Part shown: piece after piece, positions 7,610 through 16,472 of the stretch
Layout of the letters: each line of letters starts with the position of its first letter
Numbering within the stretch: the first letter of the stretch is position 1
From: Parapedobacter luteus
GTDB taxonomy: Bacteria > Bacteroidota > Bacteroidia > Sphingobacteriales > Sphingobacteriaceae
Assembly: GCF_900168055.1 (NCBI RefSeq)
Contig: NZ_FUYS01000008.1
Span: 62,001-126,000, forward strand
Length of the DNA: 64,000 nt
Reading direction: 5' to 3'
The notes under the pieces: generated by a model
What the model was told of the DNA's origin: nothing
Database searches by the model: none
What the model saw: the letters and a program-made list of their open reading frames with translations, nothing else
Made by a program: the position numbers and the translations under genes

Positions 7610-8758
7610 ATGATGATGGCTCGTAAATTAAATAATCCGATTTGGGTCATGAGTTCAGCCTTCGACCAATTGTCGTTGGCGGAGCTTATTGAAACCGCTC
7701 CGCAGTTGGGCGTCCAGGGAATTGACTTGTGTGTTTTCCGGCGTGACGGTACACGGCAGGACCATGTAGCGACTCATTTGGATTATGATCTTTTTACCTT
7801 GGATACAGCCAAGCGGTTAATCGACGATTTCAACGCGGCCGGACTAAGGCTCTCGCTGGGCGCTTTCGAAAACATGATCGGCGGAAACCCGGTGGAACGG
7901 ATTAAAAACCAAAATCACTTGCTTAAGTTGATTCGGATTGCACATCTGCTCGGAGGCGACGAAAACGATATAAAGGTGGGTACATTTGTCGGATATAACC
8001 ATGAGCTCGGTGTCGCTGAATATGGTTTTCAAAAGAACCTTGATGAATATAAGCGGGTGTTTGAGCCCATTGTTAAGTACGCCGAAGATATGGGGGTGAC
8101 CATCTTGTACGAAAATTGCCCCATGGAAGGGTGGCGGCCGGCGTCTTTTACAACGACTTTCAATAATTTGCCCGGTGTGCTGGCGGCTCGAAAGTTGATG
8201 TACGCCCTGATTCCGAGCAAAGCGCACGGCGAAATATATGACCCTTCACATGACATTTGGCAGCATACAGACCCCGTGGACGTTATTGCACAGAGTGACA
8301 TCTCCAGGATTCACCGTATCCATGTAAAGACCACGCGTAACCTAAAAACCAAGGCCCGGATCGATTGGGGTGGCATGTATCCCATGCAGGCTGTGGAGCA
8401 GGCACTGGCAGATAAAGCGGGGGTGGCGGTTCCTTCAAACGATTGGGATCGGCACCATTATGAAGCCATGCTGCCCGGTTTTGGGGGATCCGATAGCATG
8501 GACTGGCGGGCATTTGTGGAGTTGCTTGCCGAAAAAGGTTTTGACGGGCCATACGAAATCGAAAACGAAGCACGGAATTCCAAAGACACCGGCAATTTGC
8601 AGGCTATCATACAGGGATATCAGGCGACCGTCAGGTTTCTGTCGCCAATGCTCTGGGCGTTGGATGAATCAGTTGGTTATGCTTATCGTAACGCCAAGCC
8701 TTTAGTAGCCAGCAGGACGCACGATGTGCCGGTAAAGACAATCGACCAGCTGCAATAA
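7610..8758 (+). CDS. Sugar phosphate isomerase/epimerase (xylose isomerase-like TIM barrel)
   Basis: The ~382-residue protein belongs to the AP-endonuclease-2/xylose-isomerase-like TIM-barrel family, cytosolic enzymes that isomerise or epimerise sugars using a metal ion. Candidate metal ligands can be seen in order: the glutamate of LYENCPMEGW, the aspartate and histidine of DPSHDIWQH, the histidine of RIHVKTTR and the glutamate of GPYEIENEA. No signal peptide is present. Three ATG codons in a row (7610, 7613, 7616) could serve as start. The frame is open upstream to 7520, but that would begin inside the Hc1 terminator. The substrate cannot be named from the sequence; the gene stands alone. 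Confidence 0.8.
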   Translation: MMMARKLNNPIWVMSSAFDQLSLAELIETAPQLGVQGIDLCVFRRDGTRQDHVATHLDYDLFTLDTAKRLIDDFNAAGLRLSLGAFENMIGGNPVERIKNQNHLLKLIRIAHLLGGDENDIKVGTFVGYNHELGVAEYGFQKNLDEYKRVFEPIVKYAEDMGVTILYENCPMEGWRPASFTTTFNNLPGVLAARKLMYALIPSKAHGEIYDPSHDIWQHTDPVDVIAQSDISRIHRIHVKTTRNLKTKARIDWGGMYPMQAVEQALADKAGVAVPSNDWDRHHYEAMLPGFGGSDSMDWRAFVELLAEKGFDGPYEIENEARNSKDTGNLQAIIQGYQATVRFLSPMLWALDESVGYAYRNAKPLVASRTHDVPVKTIDQLQ

Positions 8759-8785
8759 TATCCGGTAGCTGGGCGCCCCGGGTGG

Positions 8786-9427
8786 CTAAACACCAGAATG
8801 CAACCGGAATTTCTCGATCAGTTCGGCGATGTTGTCGACCTGTAATTTCTCGAAAATCCGGGTTTTGTAGGTGCTTACCGTTGACGTACTCAGGCTGAGC
8901 GCCTTCGATACTTCCATGATGCCCAGCCCCTGTACTAAGTACTTGGCTACATCCACTTCCCTGTTGGAAAGTTTATTCAGCGGATTGTCTGCCTTCAAGA
9001 CAGATTTTCCCATGGTCAATGTGTTGTAATATAATTCTCTCACTTCCGGGCTCATGTACTTGCCACGTTGGATGACCGCAAGCAAGGCTTCCTTTAAATC
9101 GGCTTTCGATGTGTTTTTGTTGAGGTAGCCAGCCGCGCCCGCCTGCAGGTAACGCAGCGCGTAGAGCGTTTCATCGTATGATGAAAAGACCAGGATTTTG
9201 ATATTTGGCTGTACAGTCAACACTTTTTCGACCATCTTTATGTTGTTCCCTCCTGGCATATTGATGTCCAAGAGTAGGAGTTCGAATTGTTTTTCCGATA
9301 ATAACTTGATCATTTCGTCAAAGTCTTCCGCTTGCGTGACTTTTGCTAAGGGCAAGGTTTCTTTTACCACTATCGACGTGCCCAGCCTAACGATACCGTG
9401 ATCATCTGCTATTAATATCTCTGTCAT
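8786..9427 (-). CDS. NarL/FixJ-type response regulator
   Basis: The 213-residue protein has an N-terminal receiver domain with the acidic pair in ILIADDHGIVRLG, the phosphoacceptor aspartate in LLLDINMPGG near residue 55 and the switch lysine region YLNKNTSKAD near 105. A LuxR-type helix-turn-helix follows at about 148-205 (LSNREVDVAKYLVQG ... STVSTYKTRIFEKL). It is a predicted phosphorylation-controlled DNA-binding protein. No histidine kinase lies next to it, so it is an orphan regulator here. The only kinase in the window is at 53.7 kb, and a link between the two is not supported. It faces away from mscL. Confidence 0.93.
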   Translation of the reverse strand: MTEILIADDHGIVRLGTSIVVKETLPLAKVTQAEDFDEMIKLLSEKQFELLLLDINMPGGNNIKMVEKVLTVQPNIKILVFSSYDETLYALRYLQAGAAGYLNKNTSKADLKEALLAVIQRGKYMSPEVRELYYNTLTMGKSVLKADNPLNKLSNREVDVAKYLVQGLGIMEVSKALSLSTSTVSTYKTRIFEKLQVDNIAELIEKFRLHSGV

Positions 9428-9715
9428 GTGAATTTAAAGTTTGTCATAGAGGCGCCACACGGATGACGCTTGGTCATTTCATAAGCAAGGATGTCTTCGT
9501 TGCGAACAATCGCAAATATAAAGTTAAAATGTTAATATACATCAATCTCTGAGGTTAAATTTAATGCGTAAGCAGCAAAAATATATGCTGGATGGTTAAT
9601 TTTAGGGCAATGCTATCGCCTTGGCTATTTATGAATGAAAAAAAAATTTGATTACTTGCCAAAAATATCCATTTTAGGGTTCAGAAAAAACAAAAACAAA
9701 TTAACCTTTTAATTT

Positions 9716-10126
9716 ATGGGAATGTTGAAAGAATTCAAAGAGTTTGCCATGCGGGGAAGCGTGGTAGACCTTGCAGTCGGTGTAATCATCGGTGGTGCTT
9801 TCGGTAAAATTGTCACATCCTTGGTGAATGACATTATCATGCCCCCGATCGGATTCTTAACCGGAGGAATAGATTTTTCCGAAATGAAATACGTTATCCA
9901 GCCGGCGGACGAAGCCAACGGGGTGGCGGAAACGGCCATCAATTTTGGTAACTTCATCAATATTGTCATTGAATTTATCATCATCGCATTTTGTATTTTC
10001 ATGGTTATCAAGGGTATCAATTCGCTGAAACGCGAAAAGGAAGAAGCGCCTGCTGCACCACCCGCACCCACTAAGGAAGAATTGTTGTTGACCGAGATCA
10101 GGGATTTGCTGAAGGCAAAGCAATAA
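9716..10126 (+). CDS. mscL: Large-conductance mechanosensitive channel MscL
   Basis: MscL is the inner-membrane pentameric channel that opens under osmotic down-shock. The 136-residue protein has the usual length. An amphipathic N-terminus ([16 protein letters not shown]) leads into the pore-lining first helix [19 protein letters not shown], and a second span lies near 80-100 ([19 protein letters not shown]). The cytoplasmic C-terminal helix ends in [14 protein letters not shown], the typical bundle. The gene has its own 288-bp upstream region, in which I could not recognise a good promoter. Confidence 0.97.
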   Translation: MGMLKEFKEFAMRGSVVDLAVGVIIGGAFGKIVTSLVNDIIMPPIGFLTGGIDFSEMKYVIQPADEANGVAETAINFGNFINIVIEFIIIAFCIFMVIKGINSLKREKEEAPAAPPAPTKEELLLTEIRDLLKAKQ

Positions 10127-10140
10127 TGATGAACAACCAC

Positions 10141-10168
10141 GATAGGTGTGCGTTTCTGCACACTTATC
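10141..10168. terminator. Hairpin between convergent mscL and the ChaN-like gene
   Basis: GATAGGTGTGC at 10141-10151 pairs with GCACACTTATC at 10158-10168 (11 bp including one G-T pair, 6-nt loop). It lies 15 bp after mscL and 35 bp from the end of the facing gene. No T run follows on either strand, so function as a terminator is uncertain. Confidence 0.45.
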
Positions 10169-10202
10169 GCTTATCGCCGTAATCCTCGCTTTTCACTGCG
10201 GG

Positions 10203-11081
10203 TCAAAACGTCTTAGCTACCGCCGGATCGGTAAGAATGACAAAATCGCCCAAATGGCTAAAAGAAGACCAGTCCGGCTGGTCGATGCTTTCATGGGGGA
10301 AGCAGGAGATGTTTAAAACCGCAAGCTTTGGCGCATATTTCGTTAAGTGGGCGACTGTTCCTAACCGCTCGTCGCTGTGAAAGCGGCCATTAAGGTGCAG
10401 GATTTTCTTTACGGACTTCTTTTTTGCCATTTTGCTGATCCGGTAAGCCATGGTCGCATCCCAGAGGTTTTGGCTTTGATATATTTTTGAGTTCCCCATC
10501 CCTTCATGTCCGCCCAAGAGGCCGGCAAATTTCTGGTAATAGGCGCCGGTTAGCGTATCTACTGGAAGAGGGGCAAGCAAAGCCCGGGCGGCTTTATCCA
10601 GCGCTGACAAGCTCTCCAGTCCCTCGCGGGTCACCCTGTTGGTGTAACGGCTGGGTGCATTTGCCGCCAGGACAGGCAGGTGGTGGTCCTTTGCATACTC
10701 CACCATGGGGCGGTAATCATCGTAATTGTTCCATAGTACGGCATCTTTACGCAGGTTGCGTTCGGTGATGAGTCCCGAGAGGTACTCATCCAATACCAAT
10801 TGATCATCGCTCACAAACATTTCCATGGAAAGTGCGACGCCGGCGTATCGTTCGTTCAGCGCAACCAGCAGTTCATACTGCAACACATGGGCAATCGAAT
10901 CATTGTGCTCTTCACCGAAGAATACCACGTCGGCGCGTTGGATTGCCGACGCCAAATCCTGCAATCCGATTTCCCGTTTTTCCTGTGTGTCGTATATCCG
11001 GTAGCGGATGCTGTCCGGCTGCATGGCTGCGGCAGCTAACGGGAACAGACCCAATAAGCAGCAAAGTATCCTTTTTGTCAT
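10203..11081 (-). CDS. ChaN-like haem-binding/uptake protein (DUF399)
   Basis: The 292-residue protein has an N-terminal signal peptide (MTKRILCCLLGLFPLAAAA) and the family signature VVFFGEEHNDSIAH near residue 51, followed by the conserved LSMEMFVSDDQ near 83. These mark the ChaN/DUF399 family; ChaN of Campylobacter is an outer-membrane lipoprotein that binds two haems. Here the mature start carries no lipobox cysteine, so a periplasmic location is more likely. The role in iron acquisition is inferred from the family only: no haem receptor or Fur box is visible nearby. The gene is divergent from rpmH. Confidence 0.8.
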   Translation of the reverse strand: MTKRILCCLLGLFPLAAAAMQPDSIRYRIYDTQEKREIGLQDLASAIQRADVVFFGEEHNDSIAHVLQYELLVALNERYAGVALSMEMFVSDDQLVLDEYLSGLITERNLRKDAVLWNNYDDYRPMVEYAKDHHLPVLAANAPSRYTNRVTREGLESLSALDKAARALLAPLPVDTLTGAYYQKFAGLLGGHEGMGNSKIYQSQNLWDATMAYRISKMAKKKSVKKILHLNGRFHSDERLGTVAHLTKYAPKLAVLNISCFPHESIDQPDWSSFSHLGDFVILTDPAVAKTF

Positions 11082-11136
11082 GATGCGAATATACGGGTTT
11101 TTACAGATCGGTAAGCGGAAAAAAATGTGGGATAAA

Positions 11137-11168
11137 TTTGATATTTATCCTATTAACCCGTACATTTG
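11137..11168 (+). promoter_or_regulatory. Bacteroidota-type promoter of rpmH
   Basis: TTTG at 11137-11140, a 20-bp spacer and TACATTTG at 11161-11168 match the -33/-7 consensus exactly. The predicted transcript start near 11175 gives a leader of about 37 nt for rpmH. Confidence 0.8.
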
Positions 11169-11211
11169 CGCTCTCGTTTTGGGATATAAACAAAAATAGA
11201 TATTAAGCGTC

Positions 11212-11370
11212 ATGAAGAGAACATTTCAGCCGTCGCTACGGAAAAGAAGGAATAAGCATGGATTCAGAGAGCGCATGAGCAGCGCTAACGGTCGCCGTGT
11301 GTTAGCCGCAAGGCGTGCAAAAGGAAGGAAACGCCTGACCGTATCGGACGAAGGCCGCCATAAAGCCTAA
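11212..11370 (+). CDS. rpmH: 50S ribosomal protein L34
   Basis: This short gene of 52 codons encodes a highly basic protein beginning [18 protein letters not shown] and continuing through [20 protein letters not shown], the hallmark of L34. The bacterial norm is about 44-52 residues. It has a near-perfect promoter and is followed 65 bp later by rnpA, the conserved rpmH-rnpA-yidD order. In many bacteria this cluster sits beside dnaA and the origin, but no dnaA or dnaN is present in this window. Confidence 0.97.
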   Translation: MKRTFQPSLRKRRNKHGFRERMSSANGRRVLAARRAKGRKRLTVSDEGRHKA

Positions 11371-11435
11371 TCACGATATTGCCGGTGACCGCTTGCGTCC
11401 GGAGCCTTCAGCCGGTTTCGCGTAAGCCATCGAGC

Positions 11436-11855
11436 ATGAAAACATATCAATTTCCAAAAGAAGAACGGTTGTGTAGCAAAAGGTTGATTGATAGCCTTTT
11501 CCACAATGGTTCTTCTTTTTTTATTTATCCTTACCGTGTGGTGTTTATACGGGTGACGGGGCTGGCCCCCAAGGTCCAGGTGGTGTTGTCCGTTTCAAAA
11601 CGCCGTTTTTCCCGTGCTGTGCATCGAAACCTGTTGAAACGCCGGATGCGGGAGGCTTATCGCCTGCAGAAGGGGCAGTTGCTGTATCCATCGCTCGAAA
11701 AGCAACCCTACGGGTTGGCTGTAGCCATCCAGTATGTGGGTAAAACGTTGCTGGACTATCCGATGATGCATGTGCGGATGGCTGATGCGTTGGCGAAACT
11801 TCGGGATGCGCATCTCTCGGAAGGGAATATACCGGATAGTCATGAGCGTGGTTAG
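11436..11855 (+). CDS. rnpA: Ribonuclease P protein component
   Basis: RnpA is the protein subunit that helps the RNase P RNA process tRNA 5' ends. The product is 139 residues from the ATG at 11436, starting [22 protein letters not shown], which aligns with the usual beginning of RnpA. The conserved basic signature [18 protein letters not shown] lies near residues 67-84. The frame is open upstream to 11379, but those codons encode nothing typical of RnpA. Its end overlaps the yidD start by 14 bp, which suggests coupled translation. Confidence 0.93.
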   Translation: MKTYQFPKEERLCSKRLIDSLFHNGSSFFIYPYRVVFIRVTGLAPKVQVVLSVSKRRFSRAVHRNLLKRRMREAYRLQKGQLLYPSLEKQPYGLAVAIQYVGKTLLDYPMMHVRMADALAKLRDAHLSEGNIPDSHERG

Positions 11856-12096
11856 TTTCATTTGGGAAAAGATGATCAAGGCAGCACTCGGAAGCGTTTT
11901 TTTGGTGCTGATTAAAGCCTATCAGCTATTGTTGTCGCCCATGCTGGGTGCTTCATGCCGTTATAGCCCTACTTGCTCGCAGTATGCCGTAGAAGCGATA
12001 CGGAGGTACGGGCCGTTTAAAGGTGGATGGCTTGCCATCAAACGGATAGCCCGTTGCCATCCTTGGGGAGGGCATGGCCACGACCCCGTTCCTTAA
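11842..12096 (+). CDS. yidD: Membrane protein insertion efficiency factor YidD
   Basis: YidD is a small membrane-associated protein that assists YidC-dependent insertion. The product has 84 residues from the ATG at 11842, or 74 from the ATG at 11872. The family signature [19 protein letters not shown], followed by [15 protein letters not shown] and GGHGHDPVP at the end, is complete, and the three conserved cysteines are present. The long version of the frame starting at 11770 lies inside rnpA and is not needed. Confidence 0.95.
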   Translation: MSVVSFIWEKMIKAALGSVFLVLIKAYQLLLSPMLGASCRYSPTCSQYAVEAIRRYGPFKGGWLAIKRIARCHPWGGHGHDPVP

Positions 12097-12154
12097 TCCC
12101 GGACCACCGCCTACCCATGACCGATTAACAAAAAATCACTAACTTCGCCGCCAT

Positions 12155-12856
12155 ATGCCAACGCATTTTATTCTGCAAATCGAAACGGCTACACAGGTAT
12201 GCTCGGTGGCCCTGTCAAGAGATGGGACCACGATAGCGTTCCGCGATATCGACGAACCCAACGTGCATGCGTCGCAGCTGACGTTGCTGGTAGAAGCGTT
12301 GTTACGCGAGGCCGGTCTGACGTTCGCAGATTTATCGGCAATTGCCGTCAGTAAAGGGCCGGGGTCCTATACCGGTTTACGCATCGGTGTTTCCGCTGCG
12401 AAAGGGCTGTGTTATGCAACGGATCTCCCATTGATCGGCGTGGACACCTTGGCGGGCATGGCTGCCGGCTTTGCAGCCAAGCATGCGGAAGAGATTGAGC
12501 CAAAGGCGTGGCTGTGCCCGATGGTCGACGCACGCCGCATGGAGGTGTATACAGGGATGTACGACCACCGGCTTAAACCGCTGAAATCCGCCGCCGCCAT
12601 CATTATCGATACCCATTCGTTCAGCGAATTGCCCGTCGGCCAGCGGGTCCTTCTCTTTGGGAATGGTGCGGACAAGTTTCAGGAGCTGTTTGCAGCCAAC
12701 GAACGGGTGGCTGTGATTCCGCATTTCAGGAATTCGGCACGTTACTTAAGTGGCTGCGCATACCAGGCATTGCTGGACAAGCAGTTTGAAGACGTTGCTT
12801 ATTTCGAGCCCTACTACCTTAAGGACTTTGTGGCGACTACGCCGAAACAACGGTGA
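12155..12856 (+). CDS. tsaB: tRNA threonylcarbamoyladenosine biosynthesis protein TsaB
   Basis: TsaB partners TsaD in making t6A at position 37 of ANN-decoding tRNAs. The 233-residue length is standard. Family marks are ILQIETATQVCSVALSRDG at the start and KGPGSYTGLRIGVSAAKGL near residues 66-84. It is an ASKHA-fold pseudo-enzyme that stabilises TsaD. It follows yidD by 58 bp. A promoter-like TAACTTCG at 12140-12147 lies so close to the ATG that its use would give an almost leaderless message. Confidence 0.95.
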   Translation: MPTHFILQIETATQVCSVALSRDGTTIAFRDIDEPNVHASQLTLLVEALLREAGLTFADLSAIAVSKGPGSYTGLRIGVSAAKGLCYATDLPLIGVDTLAGMAAGFAAKHAEEIEPKAWLCPMVDARRMEVYTGMYDHRLKPLKSAAAIIIDTHSFSELPVGQRVLLFGNGADKFQELFAANERVAVIPHFRNSARYLSGCAYQALLDKQFEDVAYFEPYYLKDFVATTPKQR

Positions 12857-12946
12857 GCGGCCTAAGTGCCCAAGGCGATCCGGTGGGCCACTGGGCGCGG
12901 CGGCGAGCTAAAAAGAAATGCCGGTATGGTATCGAAAACAAAAACT

Positions 12947-13849
12947 TCACAACCAGCCCTTCCGTTTGAACCAAAAATAGATGCCGGCGGAAATGCCCAC
13001 CATAAGCGCTATGGTAACCGGATAACCGTAATGCCATCCGAGCTCAGGCATAAATTTGAAATTCATTCCATAGACACCCACGATGAAGGTAAGCGGCATG
13101 AAGAAGACTGAAAAAATAGTCAATACGCGCATTATCTCGTTGGTGCGTTTTGACGATATCGAAAAATAAACGGATAATAGCTGGCCTGTATTTTCGGAGA
13201 GGTTGTCGAAAATAGTCTGTGTACGGATGTAAAGATCACGAAGGTCACGGGTATACGCATTGCTTTGCTCCACTGAATCGATACTGTCAACGATTTCATA
13301 GGAAAGCAGCATCAACCTTCTGATAACATCGATCTGGCGTTTTACGTAATACAGATTCCGGAGTATCAGCGATTCCGGTTGTTTCAGAAACACTTGTTCC
13401 TCGTAATAATCCAAAGATTCGGACAGCTGCCATGCCGGTCGCTCAAAGGTCAGAATCGATTCCCTGATCAATGCCTGGAGTAGATGCTGCGTCGTGGTGC
13501 ACTTGCCTGTATTGATACGATTAGTTTTGACGGTGTCAATTAAATTGTATTCGGCACGGTGCACGGTGACGAGGTAATCGCCTGTGAAAAATATGGCAAT
13601 CTTATTGGTCAGCTCCTGGATGGTGTCTGCCTCATCACCCTGGTCAGGCGAAAAAACCCTGAAGATGATAAACGTATAATGGTCGAATAGTTCGTATTTG
13701 GGCAAATGGTCCGGTTGCATGCAGTCTTTAATGGACGCCTCGTGCAGCGCATATTGGTCGGCTACCTGCCTGATGTCCGCATCGCTCGGTGCCGATAAAT
13801 CAACCCAGTCGAAGCCATTCGTGCTTTTGGATGCCAGTAGCTGTATCAT
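12947..13849 (-). CDS. corA: CorA-family magnesium/cobalt transporter
   Basis: The 300-residue protein has a large N-terminal cytoplasmic domain (about 1-235) with long charged helices, then two C-terminal membrane spans. The selectivity motif YGMNF sits at the end of the first span (VFFMPLTFIVGVYGMNF), followed by the MPEL loop (FKFMPELGWHYGY) and the second span, ending in a basic tail FWFKRKGWL. This is the classic CorA layout for Mg2+ or Co2+ uptake. It ends 91 bp from tsaB, facing it, and starts divergently from the GH130 gene. Confidence 0.95.
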   Translation of the reverse strand: MIQLLASKSTNGFDWVDLSAPSDADIRQVADQYALHEASIKDCMQPDHLPKYELFDHYTFIIFRVFSPDQGDEADTIQELTNKIAIFFTGDYLVTVHRAEYNLIDTVKTNRINTGKCTTTQHLLQALIRESILTFERPAWQLSESLDYYEEQVFLKQPESLILRNLYYVKRQIDVIRRLMLLSYEIVDSIDSVEQSNAYTRDLRDLYIRTQTIFDNLSENTGQLLSVYFSISSKRTNEIMRVLTIFSVFFMPLTFIVGVYGMNFKFMPELGWHYGYPVTIALMVGISAGIYFWFKRKGWL

Positions 13850-13976
13850 GAGCCTTTATCATTTAAATGCGATGACCGAATGTCTAAAAAAAACTTTGGT
13901 TTTATGTTATTTTTTCTGACAAAAATCCTTTTTTTGTTGTTGCAACAACAAGAGAATTGCGATAACGAACAAGTAC

Positions 13977-15473
13977 ATGCCAGTAACAGTAATCAGAAAG
14001 GAAAAGATATTTGAGCCAGATTCCAGCCGTGTCATTGCCAGGTTTTTCTTTGCCGGCGAAGAGCGGGCCAAACGGTTGATTATGGCGTTGATGGCGCTCA
14101 GTGATGAACAGCAGCGTGACGTGCTTAGTCAGGTATTGCGCAAATATTCGAAGCGCCATCGCAGCCTTAAAAAGATATTTGCAAACCATTTCGCACGGTT
14201 GATTCCCGTGATGGAGTTGATGGAAATTGATCATACGAAATTGCCTGATCACCTGAAGCAGCTTATCGGGGCGTATTTCACCATGGAGTATTCCATCGAG
14301 GCCGCCGCGTTTTTCAATCCGTCTATCATTGAACATCCGGACCAGACATCACTTGGGCGGGGCCAGAAGCGTATCATTATCAGTTTCAGGGCTACGGGAG
14401 AGGGGCATATTTCATCGATTGCGTTCAGGCAAGGTGTACTCGATAGCAACATGGATATCGATGTGGAGCCTCCGGGGAAAATGCTGGAGGTACCCGAGCA
14501 GGTAAAAAACCATACCTATCATAAAAAATCATTCCTCCGTAAGCTGCGTGAAATGTGGGGTGACAGCGGTTACCGTAATGACGAGGCGTACGAAATTATT
14601 AGCGATCAACTGCAAGACACGTTTACCTATGAGGAGTTAAAGCATGCATTGAAGGAAGTGCAGGTAAAGCTGGAGCCCCGTCAGGATAACCTGGCCTTCC
14701 TGCAGGAGGTGCGGTGGTTGGCATCATCCCATTATGAGATGACATTTTCTACCGATACTTCGGTGTGCGAGCGGGTTATCTTCCCCATTGCTGATACCGA
14801 GAAAAACGGCATCGAAGACGCCAGGTTTGTCCGTTTCATCGGCGAAAAGGGAGCTGTTACTTATTATGCTACCTACACCGCTTATGATGGGATATCCATC
14901 CTTCCCAAGCTGCTGGAAACCAAGGATTTCCGTCACTTTAAGGTAATGCCCCTGCATGGATATATTGCCCAGAATAAAGGTATGGCGTTGTTTCCGCGCA
15001 AGGTTAATGGGAAATATGCCATGTTATGCCGTATTGATGGGGTGAATAATTATATCGCGTACTCCGATACGGTCAATGTATGGCGCGAAGCCAAGCTGAT
15101 CCAGACGCCACATGAACCCTGGGAATTGGTGCAAATGGGTAACTGTGGCTCTCCGCTGGAAACGAAGGCCGGCTGGCTTGTGCTTACGCACGGTGTCGGG
15201 CCCATGCGCGAATACGTGTTAGGTGCTTTGCTGCTCGATTTGGAGCATCCGGAGCACGAAATCGGACGTCTGAAAGAACCATTGCTTGTGCCTAATCGGA
15301 AAGAGCGTGAGGGGTATGTGCCTAACGTTGTGTATTCATGCGGTGCCTATATCCACGAAGGAAAGCTGATTGTCCCATATGCCATGTCGGACTATGCGTC
15401 CACTTATGCGGTGGTAGATGTGGATGAATTGTTGGAAAAGCTACTTGACAATGGCAGCGAATCAGCTGGCTAA
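13977..15473 (+). CDS. GH130-family glycoside phosphorylase or hydrolase
   Basis: The 498-residue protein matches the five-bladed-propeller GH130 family, whose members phosphorolyse or hydrolyse beta-linked mannosides. The catalytic-aspartate motif is visible as KNGIEDARFVRFIG near residue 279, followed by ATYTAYDG, then KGMALFPRKVNGKYAMLCR near 340 and NCGSPLETKAGWLVLTHGVG near 387. There is no signal peptide, so it should act in the cytoplasm. About 190 residues precede the propeller, more than in the shortest members. Whether it is a phosphorylase or a hydrolase depends on phosphate-binding residues that I cannot assign safely. Its 3' end overlaps the facing glycosyltransferase gene by 12 bp. 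Confidence 0.85.
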   Translation: MPVTVIRKEKIFEPDSSRVIARFFFAGEERAKRLIMALMALSDEQQRDVLSQVLRKYSKRHRSLKKIFANHFARLIPVMELMEIDHTKLPDHLKQLIGAYFTMEYSIEAAAFFNPSIIEHPDQTSLGRGQKRIIISFRATGEGHISSIAFRQGVLDSNMDIDVEPPGKMLEVPEQVKNHTYHKKSFLRKLREMWGDSGYRNDEAYEIISDQLQDTFTYEELKHALKEVQVKLEPRQDNLAFLQEVRWLASSHYEMTFSTDTSVCERVIFPIADTEKNGIEDARFVRFIGEKGAVTYYATYTAYDGISILPKLLETKDFRHFKVMPLHGYIAQNKGMALFPRKVNGKYAMLCRIDGVNNYIAYSDTVNVWREAKLIQTPHEPWELVQMGNCGSPLETKAGWLVLTHGVGPMREYVLGALLLDLEHPEHEIGRLKEPLLVPNRKEREGYVPNVVYSCGAYIHEGKLIVPYAMSDYASTYAVVDVDELLEKLLDNGSESAG

Positions 15474-16472
15474 GATGTGTCGGTAAACGTCAAGGTAGCT
15501 ATCCACCATCTTTTCCCTGGAAAACATGGATCGTGCCCAGTGGCAGCAATCCATGCGGGATAATTGTCCGACCCTTGCAACCGCCGATACGGCTTCATCC
15601 ACGCCGGATACCAGGAATCCGGTTTTGCCGTCAACCACCAGTTCCGGCATGGAGCCCCTATTGATGGCGATTACCGGTGTGCCGCAGAGCATGGCTTCGG
15701 CGACGCTCAGGCCGAATGGCTCATCGAAACCAATCAGGTGCAGCAGCACCGCGGCGTTGCCCAATAAGCGGTTCCGTTCATCCGGACCGACATTGCCCAC
15801 ATATTGAATCTGGTGGCCATCTATATGAGGCGATACGCTGGCGTCAAAATAATGCTCATCTTGTACCAAGCCGGCCATGATAAGCCGGCGTCCCGTCCGT
15901 TGTGCCACCTCGATAGCGAGGTGGGCTCCTTTTTCTGGATGTATTCGTCCAAAATACAACAGGTAATCGTCCGGCTGCTCGACCGCATCAAACAACGACG
16001 TATCAATACCGTTGTAAACCGTGGCCAGGTAGTCGAGCGCCGGTGACCGGTCGGCATTGCTGATGGAAATATAGGTGCTTGTCCGGTTATATCGCTTGTA
16101 TACCGGGACAATCCTGGGTGAGGAAAAGCCATGGATGGTGGTGACCACAGGGGTGCGGATTAACCTTGAATAGGTCAGTGGAAGAAAATCAAAATGGTTG
16201 TGGATGATGTCAAATTCATTTGCCGCTTCCATGACCTGGGCAATATGCAGGCATTCCTCCACTTTGGGATCGAGCGCTGGATCCTCGGCATACCCCCGAG
16301 GTGCAGTATAACGAAGTTTGCCCGCAGTGATGGAGTCTGCTGTGGCAAACAAGGTTACATCCAAGCCTTTTTGTACCAGCCCTTCCGCAAGTGTAGAGGC
16401 AACCTGCTCCCAGGGGCCATATTTACGAGGCGGCGTCCGCCAAGCTATGGGAGCTAATATGGCTATCTTCAT
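15462..16472 (-). CDS. GT4-family glycosyltransferase
   Basis: The 336-residue product starts at MKIAILAPIAWRTPPRKYG. The C-terminal donor-binding domain has LLYFGRIHPEKGAHLAIE near residue 178 and the GT4 acidic motif in GFDEPFGLSVAEAMLCGTPVIA near 258, which grips the nucleotide-sugar phosphates. No signal peptide or membrane span is seen, so it is cytosolic. The start codon lies 50 bp inside the end of the upstream glycosyltransferase gene on the same strand, so the two are almost certainly co-transcribed. The frame could extend 13 codons further upstream, but those residues do not fit the family. The acceptor and sugar are unknown. Confidence 0.88.
   Translation of the reverse strand: MKIAILAPIAWRTPPRKYGPWEQVASTLAEGLVQKGLDVTLFATADSITAGKLRYTAPRGYAEDPALDPKVEECLHIAQVMEAANEFDIIHNHFDFLPLTYSRLIRTPVVTTIHGFSSPRIVPVYKRYNRTSTYISISNADRSPALDYLATVYNGIDTSLFDAVEQPDDYLLYFGRIHPEKGAHLAIEVAQRTGRRLIMAGLVQDEHYFDASVSPHIDGHQIQYVGNVGPDERNRLLGNAAVLLHLIGFDEPFGLSVAEAMLCGTPVIAINRGSMPELVVDGKTGFLVSGVDEAVSAVARVGQLSRMDCCHWARSMFSREKMVDSYLDVYRHILAS

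Noticed and set aside
8759-8785. GC-rich hairpin between the convergent sugar isomerase and NarL-type regulator genes
   Set aside because: The possible stems are only 3-4 bp and there is no T run.
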